Below, one piece after another: positions 31,120 through 41,725 of a DNA stretch of 64,000 bases. The stretch comes from Tubulanus polymorphus (lineage: Eukaryota; Nemertea; Palaeonemertea; Tubulaniformes; Tubulanidae). Location: the NCBI RefSeq assembly GCF_964204645.1, contig NC_134030.1:12759947-12823946 (forward strand), in the 5' to 3' direction. The notes under the pieces are model-generated. The model saw only the letters and a list, made by a program, of their open reading frames with translations. It was not told where the DNA came from and searched no databases. The translations under genes and the position numbers were made by a program. How positions within the stretch are numbered: position 1 is the first letter of the stretch; every line of letters starts with the position of its first letter.

Positions 31120-31960
31120 GTTCAACTTTCTAATAGTCAACTTTGTAATGTGTTGATTTTCACAATCAAAAATAAGTGGCCGATTTTATATTACTGTCTT
31201 AAATGTGCATGTATTTAGGGTGTCTGGTTTTAACAGAAACAATACAGTCCTCAGTTTCAGACAGGGGTTCATTGTACTCTGGTATCCGTTGACTTGCGTA
31301 GCCTTACAAATCTGACCAATTTTAGAGTCATACAATCAGGTTAGTCTGTATGAATGTCTGTATCAAATTTCTGAAAGCGCAAATTTCAGCCCACAATATA
31401 AGCAAAAAACAATTAATTGAATGAACCAAACTTTTTATTTGATCATGCATAGAACTGATTTGTTCAGAAAAGATCTCTACAAAACTGAAAAACGGGTCCA
31501 AAGTAGCCACTGATGATTACGAAAGAATTGATACAAAAATATAATCTATAATCATGCATACTGTTCTATAATTTCTACACTGTCAACAGATATTCTATTG
31601 AATTAACTAAACAAATTATAAGAAAGAATTAAATTTGAAAGCTGGCTTTTTCAAATTATTGTCATGAAAACAAAAATATTGCTATTAAAATACTGATTCA
31701 CAACCCATCTTAAAAAACTATAATATATAAACATGCATACGCTTTTAAAATTTCAACAATGTTTATAGATATTTAATGTATAAACTAAACAAATGATAAA
31801 AAATTAATGAATTCGAAAGCGGGGTAAAAATTAAGATTGCAGGCTAGGTAGCGACTATTAATTTCGGGTCAGCCTCTGAACTCAGAGTAGTTAAGAACAC
31901 AATGAAATGCATACGGTACATAACTGTGCAGTACATGATTGTGCAGTAATTGTTATGTGT
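31120..31960. other. AT-rich spacer, nothing recognised
   Basis: No coding motif on either strand. It is the 3' flank of both the + strand exon ending at 31119 and the HECT pseudogene ending at 31961. Confidence 0.4.
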
Positions 31961-32210
31961 TCATTTGTCCGTAAAAGACAGACAACTAAGAATCGCAGCA
32001 AGCATGTTTTGCTGAAATTCGTCGTATTCGCTTAGAACTGGTAAATGCAAAATATTGGCGCAGGTATTTGCAATAGGGTAGTTTCTTGTCCACTCATCAT
32101 TTCCATCCGATGGATGTCGAAACCGTATACACACTGGTGGATCAAATCCAAGAGTTGGGGGCGTGCCAACCCTGTAGTGAATATAAGAAGGTCTTCCAGG
32201 AAACCACGTT
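31961..32210 (-). pseudogene. HECT pseudogene terminal exon, catalytic Cys
   Basis: Acceptor TCTTTTTCAG. Reads RGFLEDLLIFTTG, then a frameshift near 32175 into PPTLGFDPPVCIRF and YPIANTCANILHLPVLSEYD, ending TGA. The Cys of ANTCAN is the thioester residue of HECT ligases, and the frame ends 34 residues later as usual. Confidence 0.82.
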
Positions 32211-32330
32211 CTGAAAAAGAAATATATGTACATGTATGTGTTTGAAACAATGCCTTAACTACTTACAAGTAATGCCAATGGATATAGATAATCAGATAAA
32301 TAATGATAAGGGGAATTTGACTATGCGTAC

Positions 32331-32549
32331 CTCCCAGATGCTCGACAAAATCATACCAATATGCTAGTGTATCAGACTCGGCCCTCCTTTTATTTGAACC
32401 TTCCGGGCTTAATTCTGGTGTCTGGAACATATCTAGTATCTGATTGGCATCAAGACTATGAATGGGTTCCAGAAAAAACCTCTCGCATGAGATTTCGGTT
32501 TTCTTGTACCGCCATTAAAAACCCTAAGGTTTCCAAACCACTTTTGAAC
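32331..32549 (-). pseudogene. HECT pseudogene exon, GSNKRR
   Basis: Reads FKSGLETLGFLMAVQENRNL, then a frameshift near 32465, then IHSLDANQILDMFQTPELSP and GSNKRRAESDTLAYWYDFV. Equivalent to the HECT C-lobe entry (FxxGL, LxxLF, GSNxRxxE). Donor GGGAG/GTACGC, phase 1. Confidence 0.78.
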
Positions 32550-32747
32550 CTGAAAAACAGAGAACATCATTACTGCAAGTGATTTCTCGAATCTCAGTTT
32601 GATTACAGTAGTTCATTTGCGGATTCATTTCAGATTTTTAACATTTTACATCTTATTAAACTCTCCATGCATTGAAAGTACAACATTTGACTGATAATTC
32701 TTTACAGTGAATTTTACTCAATGGAAAGGAGGATGGAAAAGACTTAC

Positions 32748-32855
32748 TGTTCAATAGCAGAGTTAGTTCTTTGAAAAATGTACCAGTGTGCAACATTGCT
32801 TTCGCTTTGGACAGCTTCTTCTAGGCTGTTTATAGGAAGAAATCCTACTAGCGCT
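32748..32855 (-). pseudogene. HECT exon 3, part after the LINE
   Basis: Removing the LINE and one TSD copy joins the codons as ...DAIDIL then ALVGFLPINSLEEAVQ, in frame, to IFQRTNSAIEQ and the donor GAACA/GTAAGT. The phase fits the next exon (CA/G TTC). Confidence 0.75.
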
Positions 32856-32944
32856 AGAATGTCAATTCCGCGACACTCCTACTGTACAGACGTACTTTCG
32901 GCGCGCTCGTTTCAATCGACCTTTAAACCAGTCTTCAACTCAGT

Positions 32945-33967
32945 ATGGCTTTACACCAGGCGAAAGCATTTAAATACGATAATTCGATGGCTCAGGATTT
33001 CGAAAATTTCTTACTGATCCCTAAGATTAGGGTACAGTATAACAAACTTGATACTTCACAAATCTGTGAAATTCTGGCGACTGACGATACAGCTCGGCAG
33101 TGCGTTGAAAAAGTGATCGATTTCAACGCTTATAACGTAGGAGTATTCTGTGGTTCCCCGGAGAAGTGCGAAATTCTAAAAAAACACGGGATTACATTCA
33201 GAGGAGCAACGATAAATTTCCGATCGGCACTTGAAACACCAACCATTGTCAGAATCGAGGGTATTCCGGCGATCTGCCCTCATGAAGCGGTAGATAAGAT
33301 GATCCGGCCATATGGAAACATTCTTACGGGATCCTATCACCCGACGATAGGAAAAACAACTTTCCAGAACGGGGAGAAACGCGTACTGGAGGTGGCAATT
33401 ACATCGCCAATCCCGAGAAACATTACTCTGGATTCCAAACGTTATGGTTTACTCCTTGTACGGGTCTACTATAACGGACAGCCCGAACATTGCGCTATAT
33501 GCGGACAATTTAACCATACCTGGGTTGAGTGCAATGTTACATGTACCCACCCAACCCATACACCAGATCGATGCCGTCAACTCCACTTTCGGCAGGCTGT
33601 TTCTTTACAATCGATGAAAAGAAGAAACCCAACACCAGCGGAGGCAACGGAGGAGAAGGATGAAGCGACGACAGAAGTGGATGTTGTCACTGAGGAGTCG
33701 AGGAAGAGGCCACCCTCCCCAACTGAACTGGTACAAACTCCGAAAAAATCACAAAAATCAAAGCCGCCCTCGGAAGGAGAAAGCTCACCAATACTCGACG
33801 TACAGAAGCCAACAAAAAACGAACACGAAGAAAGTGACACGGACGATACGTGCGAAGTTGCTGCAAAAACAACAAAACCAAGCACTGCGCCACCAGCACC
33901 AGTCCGAATGCAGAAAAGGAATCAAACAAAGAATGGAACTAAATCAAAGACCAAAAAAACTACTTAA
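32945..33967 (+). CDS. LINE ORF1, RNA-binding protein
   Basis: 340 residues, fully open. An N-terminal RRM-like alpha/beta region (about residues 60-180) precedes one CCHC zinc knuckle, CAICGQFNHTWVEC, near residue 190 and a second Cys/His cluster (CTHPTHTPDRC). The last 110 residues are charged, Ser/Thr/Lys-rich and disordered. ORF1 proteins of Tx1/L1-like LINEs coat the RNA and aid target-primed reverse transcription. The ATG is the first in frame, 78 bp from the LINE 5' end, and ORF2 begins 36 bp after its stop. Confidence 0.8.
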   Translation: MALHQAKAFKYDNSMAQDFENFLLIPKIRVQYNKLDTSQICEILATDDTARQCVEKVIDFNAYNVGVFCGSPEKCEILKKHGITFRGATINFRSALETPTIVRIEGIPAICPHEAVDKMIRPYGNILTGSYHPTIGKTTFQNGEKRVLEVAITSPIPRNITLDSKRYGLLLVRVYYNGQPEHCAICGQFNHTWVECNVTCTHPTHTPDRCRQLHFRQAVSLQSMKRRNPTPAEATEEKDEATTEVDVVTEESRKRPPSPTELVQTPKKSQKSKPPSEGESSPILDVQKPTKNEHEESDTDDTCEVAAKTTKPSTAPPAPVRMQKRNQTKNGTKSKTKKTT

Positions 33968-34003
33968 GGTGAGGTATTCATAACGTTTTACTAATGTAGG
34001 CAA

Positions 34004-37000
34004 ATGAGACATAAAATGGCGGACGTGTTAGAACGTATTAGATTACTATCACTAAATTGCAACGGCTTAGTTTACTCGAATGCTCGAATTTTTGGCATTT
34101 TTGAAAGACTTAAAAACTATGATATCATTTTACTTCAAGAAACTCACATATCGAATGACTATGAAGTACAAAAAATATTTAAGCCCTTGAGGAAAGATTT
34201 TGAAATTATATCTAATATTATAAACGAAATAAAATGTGGGGTAACCATTGGTATTCGAAAATCTTTAGACTATACAATTTTAAATAAGACTGTAGATAGA
34301 CAAGGGAGATTGATATCCTTGAAAATATCCCTATTCAGCCAAATTTACAATATCGTTAACATATATGCCCCAAATAAGGAACGTGATAGGAAAATCTTCA
34401 TAAGCTATATCAGTAATTATCTTAATATAAACCCTAATGAGCATACAATAATAGCCGGAGACTTTAATTGTATAGAAAGTCCCATAGATCGTGATTCAAC
34501 ATCCGTCAAATCATCAATACGTAGTGGTTCAGAACAATTAGCTAATTTATGTCAACAAAACAGATTAACAGACGCTTACAGACTTAAAAACCCAGACACA
34601 CCAGCTTTCTCTCGAGTAGCAAAACGCAATAACAACGTCATTAAAACAAGAATAGATCGATTCTATGTATCAGACACTTTACAGCCAGACATAGAACAGG
34701 TGAAACATATCAACTCTATTCATTCCGATCACAAGATAGTCGAATTGACAATTAACACTTCTCAAGTCAAACGTGGCAAGGGATACTGGCATCTCAACAA
34801 AGAACTACTTAAAAACCCTAATTACATCACTATGATAACAGAATTTTGGAATCAATGGCAAAATCACAAACAGTTTTATGAATCGATTATTGAATGGTGG
34901 GAAGAGGGCAAAATTCAAATAAAACAAAGATCTATAAAATTTGCATTAGAACTCCGCAGAATTAAAAACAATCTTAAGAAATCATTAGAATCTGAATTAT
35001 TCATTCTCGAAAAACTTTCTGATTTAGGAGTAAACACTAACCAAAATCAAATTGAATATCTTACCAAGCGTATTCGTGACTTCGACATTGAAAAAGCAAA
35101 AAGTGCAATGATAAGATCTAAAATTGAGTGGAGAGAATTTCGGGAGAAAACAAGTACCTTCTTCGCAAATTATGAAAAACAACGCGCTAAAAAGAATCAC
35201 ATCAGGACTCTCAAAAATAATCTGGGTGAAATTAAAACTGGTCAAAAAGACATTGAAAAAATTCAAATAAAATTTTATAAAGACTTATATAGAAAAGAAG
35301 AAACGGATTTAGGAACCCAAAATCTATTCCTGAGTAATCTACCTAAAATTTCTAATCAAAAGAAACTCTAGCATGACTCCGTAATAGATATCGATGAATT
35401 AACAAATTCAGTCAAATCTTTCCAAAATAATAAATCCCCTGGTATAGACGGACTACCTATTGAATTTTATAGAATATTTTGGCATACTCTCCAAAATGAC
35501 TTTCTACAATTAGTACATGCGTGTATACAAGAAAATAGACTTTCTAAATCAATGCAAACTGGTATTATTTCATTAATTCATAAGAAAAATGACAAAACAG
35601 ACTTGAAAAATTGGAGACCAATCTCATTACTATGTACAGATTACAAAATATTCACAAAAGTTCTCGCTAACAGATTAATTAACTGTCTAACAGACATAAT
35701 ACACCCAGACCAGACATGTAGCGTAAAGGGACGTCGAATTCAAGACAATGGTCATATCATAAGAGACTTAATTGATTACGTTAATAATGATAATTTAGAA
35801 ACATTTTTAGTGACCATCGATCAAATGAAAGCTTTTGATCGTGTTGACTGGCAATATATGTTTAAAACTTTAGAATCTTTCGGTTTTGGAGGAAATCTAA
35901 TTCGGTACATCAAGACTTGCTATTCAAATCCAAAATCCAGAATTAAAAGTAACGGCTTCTTAACTAAACCCTTCACCTTAGAAAGAGGCGTAAGACAGGG
36001 ATGCCATATGAGCGCAATACTCTACATAATAGCAGCGGAACCATTAGCAATTAAAATACGCGAAAACAACAATATCAAAGGAGTAAAACTACCAGATGAC
36101 ACAGAAATTAAAATCAAACAATTTGCAGATGACACTACATTATGTCTAACCGACTTAGAATCATTGAATCAAGTCCTTACAACCTTAACTCTGTTTGAAA
36201 GAGCATCAGGTGCAAAAATTAATAAAGATAAAACTGAGTGTATGTGGATAGGATCTTGGAAAGCTAGAAACGATGAACCTTTAGACTTAAATTGGAAGAA
36301 ATCAATGAAAATTTATGGAATTCATTTCGGCAATGAAAATACTGATGATTTAAACTGGAATCCGAAAATAAATAAAATTCAAAATATCATAAATCTTTGG
36401 CGCCAAACTAAATGATCTTTACATGGCAAAAAGGTTGTCATAAACTCTTTTATACTACCTATATTATGGTACACTTCCGAGATTTTTCCAATTCCAGATA
36501 AATATATCAAAATCTTTGAACCAAAAATCATCAATTTCCTATGGGATAATGGAAAACGCCTTGTCAGTAAAGACATAATACATAAAAAGATCGAACACGG
36601 AGGTCTCGACTTACAAAACATTAAATACAGACAACAAACACAGGCAACTAATTCTGTCTGACCAAAATTTAGATCCCGATGAATTACCAAAAATCTATGT
36701 ACAATTTGGTAATATAGTGTGTACTATAGGAAAACTTTTATCATCTCAAATTTATCGAATTCTATTATTAAAAAATCTCCATCAAATCACACCGATAGGG
36801 CAAACCAAAATTACTGAAATGTTAAATGCTGATCTGAACTGGCCGGAAATTTGGAATGAAGTTTATAATAAACATATTGATAGACGATTTAGTGATATTC
36901 ATTGGAAATTACTGCATAACACTCTGGCAACAGCTTCAAAACTAGTACTTTGGAAAATAAAAACTGATCCAAATTGTAAAATTTGTGGACGCGCGGCAAC

Positions 37001-37817
37001 GAATGACCATGTAGTATTCTCATGCACAGAAGCACAGCAATTATATTCATCTATACAACCAATCATTCAACGCATACTAGACACACCAATAAATATCACT
37101 CAAGACATCGTCTACACAGGAATTACTAAAACAATAGAAAGAGATTTCTTCAAACGCACACTCGCGAAATACCTTTTGTTTCTCGCACAATCCATTTTAC
37201 GGAAGCCCCTAGCCTAGGTGACATACGAGAAAGTTTTTTCACAATTTCGACTTATTAAGTCGAATTTCGACATAATAAGTCGAATTTCGACATAATAAGT
37301 CGAATTTCGTGTTAATTAAGTCGAATTTTGACTTAATAAGTCGAAATTCGACATAACAAGTCGAATTTCGAGTTAATTAAGTCGAATTTCGAGTTTTATT
37401 TTCATGTCGATTTTCGACTTATTAAGTCGAAATTCGACTTAATTAACACGAAATTCGACTTATTATGTCGAAATTCGACTTATTAAGTCGAAATTCGACT
37501 TCTTAAGTCGAAATTCGACTTATTATGTCGAAATTCGACTTAATAAGTCGAAATTATAAAACAAATTATCTCATATGTCACCTAGGGGCTTCCGTACCAT
37601 TTTGTACAAAAATCACTACAATTTAGAACAAGGCTCTGGCCGCATGAACACAATAATTTATTTCAAAAACTCGCTAATAGATCGCCTAAACCAAGAAATC
37701 ATGCTTCAACAAAACCTTCATATTTGGACTCTTAACAATGTACTTATACACCTGGATGCAAACGGACTGAACGTAGTAAACAGAATCACAATCGACACCA
37801 TTAGCGTAGTCTATTAA
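34004..37817 (+). pseudogene. LINE ORF2, endonuclease and reverse transcriptase
   Basis: Residues 1-240 form an APE-type endonuclease (LSLNCNGL, LLQETH, NIYAPN, IIAGDFNC, SIHSDHK). After TAG at 35369 the same frame continues through SPGIDGLPIEFY, NWRPISLL, MKAFDRVDW, GVRQGCHMSAIL and the catalytic FADDTTLC to TGA at 36413. Reading resumes in frame, then shifts near 36655 into 36717-37198 with a Cys/His motif (CKICGRAATNDHVVFSC). A MITE (37199-37595) interrupts the codons between QSI and LYKNHYN, and the tail ends at 37817. So one premature stop, one TGA, one frameshift and one insertion disable an otherwise well-preserved ORF2. Confidence 0.88.
37199..37595. mobile_element. TCGAA-palindrome MITE, copy 1 (397 bp)
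   Basis: TIRs ACGGAAGCCCCTAG and CTAGGGGCTTCCGT, flanked by 8-bp duplications TCCATTTT/ACCATTTT (one mismatch) within LINE ORF2. Excision restores the frame. The interior is a run of units GTCGAATTTCGACTTAATAA in the left half and the reverse-complement form (GTCGAAATTCGAC) in the right half, switching at about 37400. An 8-bp TSD suggests a hAT-type mobiliser. Confidence 0.85.
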
Positions 37818-38988
37818 TTAAACCCAACGCCTTTTTTTATTACTTACACCTACATATCCCGACTTTGACACTTGAGGTATGTTCTGATTTAGATCGAACA
37901 GGGATGACGGTCTATCAATACGCATAGAACTGTCTGACCACTTTTGCTCTATATCATCACATACGCATTAGTTTATTAGTTTACTGTTTCTGATGTTTTG
38001 ACTGTAAACTCAGTCTCATTGCCACGATAGCTGGAACGCTGCCTCCGTTTGTGACCTTAGGATAGCAAGCTCAGTCTATCTACGCGCAATGGTGACTGGA
38101 AAGTTGCCTCTTGACATCAGTCTCATTAAAAGCTACCAAAAACCTAATCGTGACAATGTAAATAAAACCCGATCAAGACTGTATATATGTAAGTGTACAA
38201 ACATGTATTCAATATTCACGTGTCTGTGCCGCTTTCTTACTGACGGTCTATCAATACGCATAGCACTGTCCGTTTGATTGCGATACATTCACGGACCTAA
38301 CTCACTGTATATTAGAAACACATAACTGCTCCCAGTGTAAAACTTATACTTTTAGGCAAATTCAGCACCAGATGTGAAGTACCAACTGCGCACCCCTTGA
38401 CGGAGAAACCCATCCTCATTGGAGCTGCACCGTCGATGTCATACAACTACACTTCGGATACCCCAGGGCCATACTCTCATCTGGAAAATTTGCGTTTCGA
38501 AATGTGCTTTCTTCCTATCTAGTCAACACGTGGGATCATCAACTTAGAGAACTTCTACATCAACATCTACCCGAGAAAAAAAAACCACAATAAACTATCG
38601 GACTATTTACACGTAGAAAACGACCAAAAAATATAAAAATGGACAAAATGATCTTGTAATATAGCTATTTCCAGAATCTCATTGTATTAAATTAGGCAGC
38701 CAGAAAAATTCATCCCAATCAGTCGCTTGCCGGTTCAGACTGAATGGAAGATTGTTTGGATGAACCGGAACCGAATTTCCAATTATGTACTTCGATTTTA
38801 GAATATTCTGTTAACTCGACCGCCGATCACACATCTATATCTGTACTTCGTTTTCCGATTTCAAAATCAAACCCCCTGTTTCGCTCCCGGCAGGTGTGGT
38901 GGGTCTGTAAGGGACACTCAATCGAAAAATCAAACAAAATTTACCTGCCAAATAAATAAATAATGGGGACAATCCCTATTTTAAGATC

Positions 38989-39050
38989 AGAATGTCAATG
39001 GCATCATCTACTGCATGACGCAGAGATTCTTTGTCTGTTGCGTTAGCAAG
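38989..39050 (-). pseudogene. HECT exon 3, part before the LINE
   Basis: Acceptor ATTTTGTAG, then LANATDKESLRHAVDDAIDI and the LINE insertion point. The same 11 bases (- strand ATTGACATTCT) recur at 32856-32866, where the reading frame continues. Confidence 0.75.
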
Positions 39051-39215
39051 CTACAAAATAGTAACATACCATCTTAAACTAATTTGTGAGAAGGAATTGG
39101 TTGGAACTCGCCAGCGACTCGTAAGCCAATGGCCACCACTATCGGGGCTTGAAAAACAATTCATTCAGTTTTGACACCCAAAGTAGTTTAGTCAACAGAT
39201 TTTATCAAATGGTAA

Positions 39216-39849
39216 GGCCAAAAAAATAATGCCTTGTTTCTCATCACACTTATGCTTTTTACCATGACGAGGGCGGGCGGTTTTTATTTTTATGTACTTT
39301 TTTTTTTAAAGTAGAAATAAAAAGAACTGTTTGAATGTTTTTGAGATGCGGGAGGTGTCTTTTTATTTTTATTATAACAATGAAAATATCCCTCTGACAT
39401 ATTCTCTTCAGATATGCGGGAGGTAGTGTTTTTATTTCTATTTCACTGGAAAATCACTGCTTTGAACAGATATCAACATCGTGCACGAAAAATAAAAGAG
39501 AAATCGCTTCGAAATGAGAATCACGCCAGAAATCAAACCCGGAAGGCATTTGACATAGGCCTACGGTAACCGACTCCATTGATATGGGTTCGAGTCACCA
39601 GTGGTGCCGATGATATTTATACGATCAACTTTTCTCGATACGTTCACAGAGAAATAAAATGATAAAAAGATGACGATATGCTTATTATATAGATGCGGGC
39701 GGGCGGATTTTAATGTTTATAAAAACACATTTATTTTCGAGCTATGATGCGGGAGGGAGGACTTTATTTTCATCGATAATTTGCCGATAATTTTTCCGAT
39801 GCGGGCGGGATTTCAAAATCATGAGAAACAAGGCATCATTTTTTTGGCC
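39216..39849. mobile_element. PIF/Harbinger-like MITE in a HECT intron
   Basis: TIR GGCCAAAAAAATAATGCCTT and its complement ending at 39849, with TAA duplication 39213-39215 and 39850-39852. The interior has six spaced copies of GATGCGGGCGGG or GATGCGGGAGG followed by T-rich runs, and a tRNA-like B-box near 39586. Confidence 0.8.
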
Positions 39850-39873
39850 TAAAATATCAATGTAAAAACCTAC

Positions 39874-40047
39874 CGCTTTCATTTTTGCTCTGACATCTGT
39901 GTCCGGTACATCGTCAATTTTAATCTTTGCATATCCTCCACTCACATGTTCATACATCTGTGGGTGGAGGAACTGGGGCAACGGCCCTCCATGTACCACA
40001 TAGTACAACGAGTTTACCAGCAATTATATAGCGTTCCTTATCAAGAG
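39874..40047 (-). pseudogene. HECT pseudogene exon, GGPLPQFL
   Basis: Acceptor TTTGTAG joins in phase 1 to give LDKERYIIAGKLVV. A short deletion near 39998 then shifts the frame into VHGGPLPQFLHPQMYEHV and DDVPDTDVRAKMKA, the HECT GxxxxxSLxHGGPxPxFL region. Donor GAAAGCG/GTAGGT. Confidence 0.78.
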
Positions 40048-40186
40048 CTACAAAGATATTAACATTGATAGGAAACGACTTGTATATCACAAATCATTTT
40101 GCATATATAACACTAACTATTGGAATCGATCGAGATTGAAGCCACTGGCAAAAGTAATTTGTTTCTGGACAAATATATATTCTTAC

Positions 40187-40523
40187 CTTTTGCATCAAGC
40201 TCTAAAAACTTCTTATTTTCTGAGCCCGTAAACAGATTGCTCCTTGATAACTGTATCAGGGCAAGCCGGAGGAACTCTCTGGAAAGACCACCCGTGTCTA
40301 TACCTTGCTCTCCATGGAATTTTACGCTCAGTAAATTATTAGCACTGAATGATTCACGGGAGAATCCTCTGTATGCCCCATCGAGCACCTTCTCTCGTGT
40401 CACGTTAATCACATTTTTTTGCCGTCTCGGTCAATTGGTGAAGAGAGTCCTCGGAGAACTTCTTCGATACTTGTTGGAATTTGATTTCTGAATAATATCG
40501 TAGGTGTGCCAGCTTGGACAAAC
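40187..40523 (-). pseudogene. HECT pseudogene exon, N-lobe start
   Basis: Acceptor TTTTTCATAG, donor AAAAG/GTAAGA. Reads FVQAGTPTILFRNQIP, then after a one-base loss in an A7 run (40414-40420) NVTREKVLDGAYRGFSRESF and VKFHGEQGIDTGGLSREFLR. The last is the hallmark of HECT N-lobes (VxFxGExGxDxGGxxxEF). Ends in phase 1. Confidence 0.8.
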
Positions 40524-40589
40524 CTATGAAAAATGAAAAACGACTGAGAAATATAACGCAACTAGGGATGCACTTGGTGAAATGCTTGA

Positions 40590-40800
40590 AAATCTGACAA
40601 GTTTAATATATTCAACGCCCCCTGGTAAACAAATGCAGAAATCAATGATCTTTAAACTCACCAAAATCAATCTCAGTGATGTCATGAGCTACATGTACAG
40701 TGGAACCTCGTTACAGCAAACTTCAGGAGACCAGAAAATATGTTCGTTATAACGAGGTTCCACTGTACAATTGATTGTGGTGCCAAAATATGCATAGGCC
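40590..40800 (-). repeat. fragment of Helentron-like core unit
   Basis: On the - strand it matches one core unit of the Helentron-like family (AGCTCATGACATCA..GATTTTGGTGAG and CAGGGGGCGTTGAAT), interrupted by the 68-bp MITE at 40698-40765. Confidence 0.55.
40698..40765. mobile_element. 68-bp Tc1/mariner-type MITE
   Basis: CAGTGGAACCTCGTTA and TAACGAGGTTCCACTG at the ends, flanked by TA on both sides (40696-40697, 40766-40767). A TA target and the CAGTGGAACCTCGTT terminus are typical of Tigger/mariner-type MITEs. Confidence 0.75.
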
Positions 40801-40877
40801 TACCCTGGTAGGTACTAACTTGAATAGTCAAATTGTATATAATTTCATTTTCAATCATAATGAAACTTGTCAAACAT

Positions 40878-41185
40878 ACGGAAGCCCCTAGGTGACAATT
40901 TTGACTTATTAAGTCGAATTTTGACATAATAAGTCGAATTTCGGGTTAATTAAGTCGAATTTCGAGTTTTATTTTCATGTCGAATTTCGACTTATTAAGT
41001 CGAATTTCGTGTTAATTAAGTCGAATTTCGAGTTTTATTTTCATGTCGAATTTCGACTTATTAAGTCGAAATTCGACTTAATTAACACGAAATTCGACTT
41101 ATTATGTCGAAATTCGACTTATTATGTCGAAATTCGACTTAATAAGTCGAAATTATGAAAGAAATTATCTCATATGTCACCTAGG
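40878..41185. mobile_element. TCGAA-palindrome MITE, copy 2
   Basis: Begins ACGGAAGCCCCTAGGTGAC and ends ATATGTCACCTAGG, lacking the outer right terminus. The same GTCGAATTTCGAC units and internal polarity switch as copy 1. Confidence 0.75.
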
Positions 41186-41201
41186 TACGGAAGCCCCTAG
41201 T

Positions 41202-41313
41202 TAGTTACCTCATCGTTGGTGGTAAAGCTTTTTATAATCGGATGGGCTTATACCATCTGTGGTTTGTGAAAATATCCGATTGTGAAACTAAACCACAGAC
41301 AGGTTACTGACTA
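41202..41313. mobile_element. collapsed GTTACCT-end MITE
   Basis: The first 60 bp matches the left end of 57518-58350 (GTTACCTCATCGTTGGTGGT..GGGCTTATACCA) and the last 55 bp its right end (TGTGGTTTGTGAAAATATCC..CAGGTTACTGACT), with the intervening roughly 700 bp missing. It sits between two partial TCGAA-palindrome MITEs. Confidence 0.65.
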
Positions 41314-41442
41314 GGAAGCCCCTAGTTGACATATGAGATAATTTTTATAATAAGTCGAATTTCGACTTAATAAGTCGAAATTCGACTTAATATGTCGAAA
41401 TTATGAAAAAAATTATCTCGTATGTCACCTAGGGTCTTCCGT
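41314..41442. mobile_element. TCGAA-palindrome MITE, copy 3 (short)
   Basis: GGAAGCCCCTAGTTGACATA to CACCTAGGGTCTTCCGT with only three GTCGAA units, an internally shortened member of the family. Confidence 0.7.
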
Positions 41443-41725
41443 ATATAGGTGATTCAAAATTAGCGCCAAATTTCGACGAAACCGGAAATTTTTACTACAC
41501 TACTCCCAAGGTCGTTGAGCTTGTCAAAGAAATAAATTTTGTTGCTCAACTTGCAGCGCTCAACATGCGAACAAATTAATACAGGCAGTTCGATACGATT
41601 ATTAAACTTGGATTTGGTTGTTTCTTTTTGCGGTAGGTGCCGATCCGCAGCTTTTTGCTTATCCTGGCTTCAGATCTTCACAATTATTGTCCCATGATTG
41701 CGTAGGCCTAAGTTAGCTATATCCA

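Larger units (their letters stand above)
32867..38988 (+). mobile_element. L1/Tx1-like LINE inserted in a HECT exon
   Basis: Bounded by an exact 11-bp duplication AGAATGTCAAT (32856-32866, 38989-38999). ORF1 is intact, ORF2 has one premature TAG and later breaks, and a 397-bp MITE interrupts ORF2 near its 3' end. The 3' end has A-rich (AAATAAATAAATAA) but no long poly(A). Endonuclease-then-RT order and the NWRPISLL and FADDT motifs place it with L1/Tx1-like elements. Confidence 0.88.
31961..40523 (-). pseudogene. HECT E3 ubiquitin ligase pseudogene
   Basis: Five - strand exons with matching splice phases spell a HECT domain: 40523-40187, 40047-39874, a split exon (39050-38989 plus 32855-32748), 32549-32331 and 32210-31961. 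HECT ligases take ubiquitin onto a C-terminal Cys and pass it to substrates. Here the N-lobe (VKFHGEQGIDTGGLSREFLR), the VHGGPLPQFL block, the GSNKRRAES block and the catalytic NTCANILHLP loop are all visible. The general form resembles G2E3-like short HECT proteins common in invertebrates. Frameshifts near 40417, 39998, 32465 and 32175, and a 6.1 kb LINE inside exon 3, make it non-functional. Upstream exons are not identified. It could be a dead paralogue or a transposon-spread HECT gene. Confidence 0.8.

Noticed and set aside
33577-33929. 102- and 80-codon - strand ORFs
   Set aside because: Antisense shadows of LINE ORF1's charged C-terminal region.
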